Shown: piece by piece, positions 58,513 to 64,000 of the stretch | Numbering within the stretch: the stretch's first letter is position 1 | How the letters are laid out: each line of letters starts with the position of its first letter | From: CAZSDU01 sp964429135 | Lineage (GTDB): Bacteria; Bacteroidota; Bacteroidia; Bacteroidales; FEN-979 | Length of the DNA stretch: 64,000 bases | Assembly: GCA_964429135.1 (NCBI GenBank) | Contig: CAYSAU010000018.1 | Span: 8,218-72,217 of the forward strand | Direction of reading: 5' to 3' | Notes under the pieces: generated by a model | What the model was told of the DNA's origin: nothing | The model's database searches: none | Seen by the model: only the letters and a program-made list of their open reading frames with translations | Program-made: the position numbers and the translations under genes

Positions 58513-60018
58513 TTATCCACAGTGTAAATACTTCCCGACCAGTTTCATTATCTCCTCTTCATTATTCTTGATGGATTCTCTGAGTTGCTGGTCATTGAAA
58601 CCTTTCAGGTAACAGATCAATCCGTCGATGATCTTATGCGGGAAGACTTCATGGGCTTCGTAGATTCCCCGTTGTTTTTCAAGGAACTCTGCAGATTGGA
58701 CACAGGAACATGGAAGTTGTTTCAACTGGTTTACCCTGGATTTATATTTTTCTTCAAAAATATTGACATCGACATAGGTTTGTTTGGCTAATTCAAGGGC
58801 ATTGTCCATTTCAAGGCCATGACGGGCAGCCACGGTCAACCCGGCAAACAGCAGGTATATGTCTGCAGAACCGTCAGGGCATCTGAATTCCACGGTCTGA
58901 CGGCTGCCAAAACCTTCCTGGGTATCATGTTCTTCCGGGTTGGCATCGGTGACCATACTGTGTTTGCTTCCCCATCCGAGGGGAACGCGAACCAGCACAG
59001 AGCGGTTGCGGTCGCCCCAGCATATGTTTGTGGGGGCTTCCTGGTGGGGAACAAGGCGGAAGTAGCTGGTTGGGATCATATTTCCAAAAGCAGTGAGCGA
59101 TTGGGATAGATCAAGATAACCGGCAATGGCCTTTTTGGCAGTATCGGATAATATTCCGTCATCTAGCATCACGCTGTGACCTTCTTTCATGAGCCGGGTA
59201 TGTACATGCAAGCCGCTTCCGGCTTTACCAGTAGTAATTTTCGGTGCAAAAGTTACGGTAACACCATGTTTATAAGCCAGAGAACGTAATATCCACTTGG
59301 CGATCATCAATTGATCGGCAGCCTCCTCGAGGGCAACAGGTGTAAACTCAATTTCATTCTGTTCATAAGAAAAGCCTGATTCTGAGAAATTCCCGACTTC
59401 AGAATGACCGTACTTGATGAATCCGCCGCATTGTCCAATCGCACGCATCGCTTCTGTCCGGAGTTTTTCCCATTTGCAAAACGGAGAGGATTCATGATAT
59501 CCCCTTTGATCAACGGCGTGAAACAATGGATCTTCCGGGCTGATGATATAATACTCCAATTCTCCCATCACTTCAAAGTTATACCCGGTTCTCTGTTTCA
59601 GTATCTCGTGCGACTTACGCATGATGTACTCCGGAGAATTATGAAAGGGCGATCCGTCTTTGTCATAATAGGAGCATAGGATATCTATTGCCGGTATTTC
59701 TGAGAAAGGATTCACGAATGCGGTACGGTACCTGGGAATGACATAAAGATCAGAAGATCCGGCCTCTACATAATTCGGAAACAGGCTGGATCCATCTACC
59801 CTTTCTCCGGCACTCAGGATGCTGTCGAGATGGGATCGGTCTTTGATGATGAAATTCAGGGTTTTCAGCCGGCTATCTGCAGCGGAATAGCGGAAATTGA
59901 TCATCTGTATCCCATGGGCTTCAATAAAACGGATCAGATCTGCTTTACGGAAATCGGATGAGGGTTTGTCAAGAAATTTAATCAGCGGGTTGGGGTTAAG
60001 TAACAAGGATTCGTTCAT
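58513..60018 (-). CDS. glnA: Glutamine synthetase (type I-like)
   Basis: A 501-residue ATP-dependent ammonia-assimilating enzyme. Family regions seen: VDGSSLFPNYVEAGSSDLYVIPRY, EVMGELEYYII with metal-binding Glu, SYEQNEIEFTPV, GKAGSGLHVH and the substrate Arg region VLVRVPLG. The usual adenylylation motif (NLYDLPPEE type) is not found; that area reads VNIFEEKYKSRVNQLKQLP, so control by adenylyltransferase is unlikely. The ATG at 60018 follows a -7 box; the in-frame TTG at 60054 overlaps the box. Confidence 0.9.
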   Translation of the reverse strand: MNESLLLNPNPLIKFLDKPSSDFRKADLIRFIEAHGIQMINFRYSAADSRLKTLNFIIKDRSHLDSILSAGERVDGSSLFPNYVEAGSSDLYVIPRYRTAFVNPFSEIPAIDILCSYYDKDGSPFHNSPEYIMRKSHEILKQRTGYNFEVMGELEYYIISPEDPLFHAVDQRGYHESSPFCKWEKLRTEAMRAIGQCGGFIKYGHSEVGNFSESGFSYEQNEIEFTPVALEEAADQLMIAKWILRSLAYKHGVTVTFAPKITTGKAGSGLHVHTRLMKEGHSVMLDDGILSDTAKKAIAGYLDLSQSLTAFGNMIPTSYFRLVPHQEAPTNICWGDRNRSVLVRVPLGWGSKHSMVTDANPEEHDTQEGFGSRQTVEFRCPDGSADIYLLFAGLTVAARHGLEMDNALELAKQTYVDVNIFEEKYKSRVNQLKQLPCSCVQSAEFLEKQRGIYEAHEVFPHKIIDGLICYLKGFNDQQLRESIKNNEEEIMKLVGKYLHCG

Positions 60019-60051
60019 GATGGTAAATGAGATGAAACATTGATTAATGGA

Positions 60052-60078
60052 CAAAAATAATAATTATTCTTAATTTTG
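60052..60078. promoter_or_regulatory. Divergent -7 boxes for glnA and terC
   Basis: TATTTTTG on the reverse strand (60052-60059) serves glnA, and TAATTTTG on the forward strand (60071-60078) serves the TerC gene. The boxes are 11 bases apart. Confidence 0.5.
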
Positions 60079-60106
60079 AGCAATAATCCATATCCCATAA
60101 CGATAC

Positions 60107-61177
60107 ATGTCCTCAAACCTGAATGAAATTGTTTTTTTCTCCGCCTTCATAATCTTCATTTTGTCGATGCTTTTAATGGATCTTGGCATATTCCAGAAAA
60201 AAAGCCATGCCTTGTCATTCAGGGAATCACTGGCCTGGACAATACTGTGGGTGGGAATTTCCTTTGCCTTTTATCTGTTAATCCGCTATCACGGGAACTG
60301 GATTCATGGAAGTGATACCCTGGAGGAACTCCAGATGCGCATCCAAACCTATAAACATCCCATCAGGATCGATGGATTGACCTTACAGCAGGCTACAGAC
60401 CTCTATAATAAAAACCTTTCGCTGGAATATCTGACGGGTTACCTTATCGAATATTCCCTTTCTGTGGACAATGTATTCGTGATTATCATGATCTTCTTTT
60501 CCTTCAAAATTGCTCCCAAGAACTTTAAAAGGATATTATTCTGGGGCATTCTAGGCGCCATGGTGATGCGGTTTGCTTTTATTTTTGCCGCTAGCGCATT
60601 GATCCAACGTTTTGCATGGTTTCTTTATGTTTTCGGGGGCTTATTGATAGTTATAGGGTTAAAAATGGCGTATGAATTTCTAATTTCTAAAAAAGAAGAA
60701 CACATTGATACCGAAAATCATTTTATTGTCAGGCTGGTTGCTCGCTTTTTCAGGGTAAGTCATGACACTCAAGCTGACACCTTTTTTATCCGAAAAAACA
60801 ATAAACGCTATGTTACTCATTTGTTCATCGTTCTGATGATTATTGAATTCACCGATGTTCTTTTTGCTGTTGACTCCGTTCCTGCAGTTTTTTCTGTTAC
60901 CCAGGATCCTTATATCGTGTTTTTCTCTAATATTTTTGCCATTCTGGGTTTGCGTTCTCTTTTCTTCCTTATCATGGATGTAATGAACCGCTTTCATTAT
61001 CTGAAAATCGGGCTGGCGGTTTTGCTTACTTTCGTGGGCGTGAAAATGCTGATCCATGATATAGCAAGAATATCTACCAATCATTCTCTGATCATCATTG
61101 CTTCCATTCTTGCGCTAAGTATTCTGGCTTCAGCCATTCGGAATCTGATCATCAAAAAGCCCCATAGTCCCGGATGA
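60107..61177 (+). CDS. TerC/Alx family membrane protein
   Basis: A 356-residue protein with about eight helices. The TerC motifs with membrane-embedded acidic residues are EYSLSVDNVFVIIMIF and IIEFTDVLFAVDSVPAVFSVT. Relatives (Alx, TerC) export Mn2+ or serve metal loading of secreted proteins. It overlaps cheR by four bases, an unexpected partnership. Confidence 0.92.
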   Translation: MSSNLNEIVFFSAFIIFILSMLLMDLGIFQKKSHALSFRESLAWTILWVGISFAFYLLIRYHGNWIHGSDTLEELQMRIQTYKHPIRIDGLTLQQATDLYNKNLSLEYLTGYLIEYSLSVDNVFVIIMIFFSFKIAPKNFKRILFWGILGAMVMRFAFIFAASALIQRFAWFLYVFGGLLIVIGLKMAYEFLISKKEEHIDTENHFIVRLVARFFRVSHDTQADTFFIRKNNKRYVTHLFIVLMIIEFTDVLFAVDSVPAVFSVTQDPYIVFFSNIFAILGLRSLFFLIMDVMNRFHYLKIGLAVLLTFVGVKMLIHDIARISTNHSLIIIASILALSILASAIRNLIIKKPHSPG

Positions 61178-62034
61178 AAAAAAAACAGGAAGAATTCCTC
61201 GAAAACCAGGAGATAGAAATCCGACTTGTAGAAGAAGCTATCTTTGAAAAATACGGATATGATTTTCGCCATTATTCCCAGGCTCATATCAAAAGAAGAA
61301 TTCTGAACCGCTTTGCGCATTCAGGATTGAAAACGATTTCTGAAATGATCCATGAGGTCATCTACAATCCGAAATTTGTTGATTTGTTACTCATGGATCT
61401 TTCCATCACTGTTACTGAAATGTTCCGGGATCCCACGTTTTATAAATCCTTACGGGAAGAGGTTATCCCTTTGATCAGGAAATACTCATTTATTAAAATT
61501 TGGCATGCAGGATGCTCGAGCGGAGAAGAGGTTTATTCCATGGCCATTTTGCTGAAAGAAGAAGGGCTGTACAATAAAACCCAGATTTATGCCACCGACT
61601 TCAACCCGATGATCATCCGCCAGGCAAAAGAAGGCTTTTACCCAGTCAACAGGATGAAAGAATTTACCCTGAACTATCAAAAATCAGGAGGAAAAGGGTC
61701 TTTTTCAGATTATTATACTGCCAATGATGAAAAAGCAAAATTATTGGAAACACTGAAGAAAAATATTGTTTTTGCCACCCATAATCTGGTGACCGACAGT
61801 GTCTTTGCAGAAGTAAACCTCGTTATTTGTCGTAACGTATTGATCTATTTTGATCGTCAGCTCCAGGACAGGGTGATACAGCTTTTTGTAGACAGTCTTC
61901 CAGGCGGTGGCATTCTATGCCTGGGATCAAAAGAAAGTCTTCAGTTTTCGTCACATTATCCTGATTTTGATCCGCTGAACGGGAAAGAAAAGATCTATAT
62001 CAAAAAAAATCATTCATCACCCTTTCCCTCATGA
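61174..62034 (+). CDS. cheR: CheR-type protein-glutamate methyltransferase
   Basis: A 286-residue SAM-dependent methyltransferase. The N-terminal helical CheR domain (YDFRHYSQAHIKRRILNRFAHSG) precedes the SAM site WHAGCSSGEEVYSMAILL, then YATDFNPMIIRQAKEGFY and VICRNVLIYFD. It methylates glutamates on chemoreceptors or related sensors. No receptor, CheA, CheW or CheY lies in this window. It overlaps cheB (ATGA) and the TerC gene. Confidence 0.94.
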   Translation: MKKKQEEFLENQEIEIRLVEEAIFEKYGYDFRHYSQAHIKRRILNRFAHSGLKTISEMIHEVIYNPKFVDLLLMDLSITVTEMFRDPTFYKSLREEVIPLIRKYSFIKIWHAGCSSGEEVYSMAILLKEEGLYNKTQIYATDFNPMIIRQAKEGFYPVNRMKEFTLNYQKSGGKGSFSDYYTANDEKAKLLETLKKNIVFATHNLVTDSVFAEVNLVICRNVLIYFDRQLQDRVIQLFVDSLPGGGILCLGSKESLQFSSHYPDFDPLNGKEKIYIKKNHSSPFPS

Positions 62035-62606
62035 GTGCAGGAAATCAATATCAGGCGGTAGTGATCGGATCTTCGGCGGGTGGCCTGAATGCCTTAAAGA
62101 AATTGTTTATCCGGCTGAAAGCAACATTCTCCCTGCCGGTGATCATTGTACAACATATCAGCCCGGATGCAGACAACTACCTTGTACATATCCTTAATGA
62201 TCAGCATAAAATCGAGGTCATGGAAGCCGAAGAAAAAATAAAACCGGAGCCCGGGAAAGCTTACGTGGCACCTCCCAACTATCATTTACTGATAGAGCCT
62301 GATCGGACTTTTTCTCTGACCATCGATGAAAGGGTTAATTATGCGAGACCTTCCATTGATGTCCTATTTGAAACCGCAGCAGATGCTTATCGCGATCAGC
62401 TCATCGGCATCATCCTAACGGGGGCCAATAACGATGGAAGCAAAGGGTTAAAAAGGATTAAGGAAATGGGGGGCATTACCATTGTTCAGGACCCTGGTAC
62501 GGCAGAGGTTGACTCCATGCCTTGCGCCGCCATTCGTGCGCACAAGGTGGATAAGATTCTAACGATAGAAAAAATAGCTGACTTTCTGAACTCAATGCAA
62601 TCGTAA
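62031..62606 (+). CDS. cheB: CheB-type methylesterase without receiver domain
   Basis: A 191-residue catalytic CheB domain only. The active-site Ser15 is in VIGSSAGGLNAL, His42 in IIVQHISPDADNYL and the Asp in TGANNDGSKGL (relatives have GDDG or GNDG). The regulatory receiver domain is missing, so activity is not set by CheA phosphorylation in the usual way. With cheR it forms an orphan methylation pair, as found near CheB-CheR-PAS sensor kinases in this phylum. Confidence 0.93.
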   Translation: MSAGNQYQAVVIGSSAGGLNALKKLFIRLKATFSLPVIIVQHISPDADNYLVHILNDQHKIEVMEAEEKIKPEPGKAYVAPPNYHLLIEPDRTFSLTIDERVNYARPSIDVLFETAADAYRDQLIGIILTGANNDGSKGLKRIKEMGGITIVQDPGTAEVDSMPCAAIRAHKVDKILTIEKIADFLNSMQS

Positions 62607-62626
62607 TGTAATTTTGTCGCTACTTC

Positions 62627-63802
62627 TTACCTGTTATGATAGTATTTCTCGAGTAATTTTTGGGCTGCCTGGTAAGGATTGACTTTTCCCCCGGAAATTT
62701 TTTCTTCCAAGACCATGAGCTCAGACTGGATGTCTTTTCGGGAAAAAAAATGATGTTTCAGTCCTTCTTCGATTGTTTCCATCAGAATCTGTTTGTTCTG
62801 TTCTCTTCTTTTATGGATAAAAAAACCGCTCTCACACATCATGCGGTGATGCTTCTGGATAATATTCCATGTATTGTCTATCCCCATTTTGGTTCTCGAC
62901 GAACAGATGTCGGCTAAGGGAATCCAGCCGGATGCTGATGGGGGAAAAAGATGGAGGGCATGGGCATACTCTGCTCTGGCCGTTTTGGCTTTGAGCAGAT
63001 TATCTCCATCGGCCTTGTTGATGATAATGGCATCTGCCATTTCTATAATTCCCCGCTTGATGCCCTGCAATTCATCTCCGGCTCCCGACAGCATCAGCAA
63101 TAAAAAGAAGTCCACCATGGCATGAACAGAAGTTTCAGATTGCCCCACTCCGACGGTTTCGACAAAAATCACATCGTAGCCTGCAGCTTCACATAAGATT
63201 ATGGTTTCCCTGGTTTTACGGGCAACGCCGCCCAGTGAACCTGCAGAGGGAGAAGGGCGGATAAAGGCATTCGGATCAACAGCCAGTTCTTCCATTCTGG
63301 TTTTATCTCCCAGAATGCTGCCTTTGGACAGTGTACTGCTGGGATCTATGGCCAGTACGGCCAGTTTATGGCCCTGGGCCGTTAAATGGGTTCCCAGGGC
63401 TTCGATAAAAGTACTTTTCCCCACACCCGGGACCCCTGTGATGCCGATACGAATGGAGGTAGACGGGTGGGGTGGGAAGGATTGAGAAGGTGATGGGGGA
63501 GTTGGATGTTTTATGTCGGATGTCGGGGACTGCCGATGGGCGTATGCCGACTGATATTTCAAACAGGCATCAATGATTTCCTGGGATTTTTCCTGGTCTT
63601 TGTGGAGAGAACTTTCCACCAGGGTAATGGCCTTACTTAGGATGGTTCGGTTCCCTGAAAAAATACCGTTGACATACTCCTCAACCGATAATTTTTTTAC
63701 CCTTTTTGATTTCAGTTTACCCACCAACTCAGCATTGATCTGTGAAGGTTGTTCAATCCCATCCATCACGTTCAGCGCCGATTTTATCTGATTTTCTCCC
63801 AT
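62627..63802 (-). CDS. meaB: Methylmalonyl-CoA mutase-associated GTPase MeaB
   Basis: A 391-residue G3E GTPase that protects and reloads B12-dependent methylmalonyl-CoA mutase. Walker A GITGVPGVGKSTF, DPSSTLSKGSILGDKTRM, ETVGVGQSE and the base motif INKADGDN are present. Just before the P-loop, where relatives have a few residues, lies a Pro/Ser-rich insertion of roughly 28 residues (SPTSDIKHPTPPSPSQSF region), partly encoded by seven-base repeats at 63502-63522. A -7 box lies at 63853-63860. Confidence 0.94.
   Translation of the reverse strand: MGENQIKSALNVMDGIEQPSQINAELVGKLKSKRVKKLSVEEYVNGIFSGNRTILSKAITLVESSLHKDQEKSQEIIDACLKYQSAYAHRQSPTSDIKHPTPPSPSQSFPPHPSTSIRIGITGVPGVGKSTFIEALGTHLTAQGHKLAVLAIDPSSTLSKGSILGDKTRMEELAVDPNAFIRPSPSAGSLGGVARKTRETIILCEAAGYDVIFVETVGVGQSETSVHAMVDFFLLLMLSGAGDELQGIKRGIIEMADAIIINKADGDNLLKAKTARAEYAHALHLFPPSASGWIPLADICSSRTKMGIDNTWNIIQKHHRMMCESGFFIHKRREQNKQILMETIEEGLKHHFFSRKDIQSELMVLEEKISGGKVNPYQAAQKLLEKYYHNR
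63502..63522. repeat. Short heptamer array inside meaB insertion
   Basis: Three seven-base units on the reverse strand: CATCCGA, CATAAAA and CATCCAA. They fall in the segment that is extra compared with other MeaB proteins. Confidence 0.5.
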
Positions 63803-63852
63803 GGGTTAGTGACATCTGCTGTTTTTTACCTGTCATTTGTGATATGCTCGTT

Positions 63853-63860
63853 CAAAGGTA
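63853..63860 (-). promoter_or_regulatory. Predicted -7 box for meaB
   Basis: TACCTTTG on the reverse strand, about 50 bases before the meaB ATG. Confidence 0.45.
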
Positions 63861-63905
63861 TCAATTTTTTCTGCAGTTATGCTAAAAGCTTCCCGAATAA
63901 TTTTC

Positions 63906-63913
63906 TATCTTTG
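63906..63913 (+). promoter_or_regulatory. Predicted -7 box for tRNA-Lys
   Basis: TATCTTTG ends 11 bases before the mature tRNA 5' end, a good fit for a stable-RNA promoter. Confidence 0.55.
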
Positions 63914-63924
63914 CAGCCCCAAAA

Positions 63925-64000
63925 CTCTCCGTAGCTCAGTTGGTAGAGCAATTGACTCTTAATCAATGGGTCGAAGGTTCGAGTCCTTCCGGGGAGACCA
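63925..64000 (+). tRNA. tRNA-Lys (anticodon CTT)
   Basis: A complete 76-base cloverleaf including encoded CCA. The acceptor stem CTCTCCG pairs with CGGGGAG (one T-G pair), the D stem is GCTC/GAGC, the anticodon stem ATTGA/TCAAT has loop CTCTTAA with anticodon CTT at 63958-63960, and the T stem is GAAGG/CCTTC with loop TTCGAGT. It reads AAG codons. The gene ends at the last base of the window. Confidence 0.97.

Noticed and set aside
1..64000. CRISPR array, prophage, integrative element or complete insertion sequence
   Set aside because: No spaced direct repeats, integrase, phage structural genes or paired terminal repeats with transposase were seen; the only mobile-type gene is the RAYT.

Overview
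The window reads as a compact chromosome segment of a Gram-negative member of the Bacteroidota, probably near Bacteroidales/Marinilabiliales (lineage is inference). Supporting signs are the lipoproteins GldD and GldH, a MurF-alanine racemase fusion, a DAHP synthase-chorismate mutase (type II) fusion, a B-type SdhCAB complex, the futalosine menaquinone enzyme MqnC, Kdo transferase, a 14-blade periplasmic propeller sensor, and TAnnTTTG (-7) promoter boxes at about seventeen gene fronts. No prophage, CRISPR array, rRNA or complete insertion sequence was seen, and no stretch over 300 bases lacks a gene. Several convergent pairs overlap or nearly touch.

Layout. 0-3.7 kb: trpS (cut by the window edge), RNase G, a 29-residue mS38/bS22-like ribosomal protein, HU, and divergently mutY. 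3.7-8.4 kb: a giant propeller sensor whose kinase part is degenerate, and a soluble PRC-barrel/MgtE_N/CBS protein behind a structured leader. 8.5-23.6 kb: ssb, gldD, corA, aroG-CM, asnS, recJ, phosphofructokinase, a C69 peptidase, two outer-membrane barrels, waaA, a PPP-type phosphatase and a lipoprotein. 23.6-40.9 kb: mqnC divergent from a probable ten-gene transcription unit (pepA, pdxA, murF-alr, GT2, AlgJ-like, MBOAT, AlgJ-like, FG-GAP-like protein, GH16-like protein, LtaS-like enzyme). 40.9-49.8 kb: PBP1A, gldH, ricT, a RAYT transposase lying between holB and sdhB, and sdhCAB. 49.9-64 kb: aminopeptidase P, hydrolase, GT39, nadD-gmk-yicC, phospholipase D-like enzyme, DMT exporter, Hsp20, glutamine synthetase, TerC-CheR-CheB, MeaB and tRNA-Lys(CTT).

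The best candidate for an undescribed system is 29.8-40.9 kb. Two paralogous AlgJ/AlgX-like SGNH proteins flank an AlgI-like MBOAT acyltransferase, followed without gaps by an FG-GAP-like anchored protein, a large exported protein with an intact GH16 EIDFE motif, and an LtaS/MdoB-like phosphotransferase. The combination suggests acylation, trimming or transglycosylation, and phospho-decoration of an extracytoplasmic glycan. No polymerase or exporter is encoded in the cluster, so the glycan must come from elsewhere.

A second theme is repeated short DNA. Arrays with a seven-base period but different sequences occur between rng and trpS, between sdhA and sdhB, inside murF-alr, and inside a family-atypical insertion in meaB. 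holB carries an atypical insertion with a GC-rich palindrome close to the RAYT gene. The RNase G leader holds a perfect 12-bp-arm palindrome next to the start codon.
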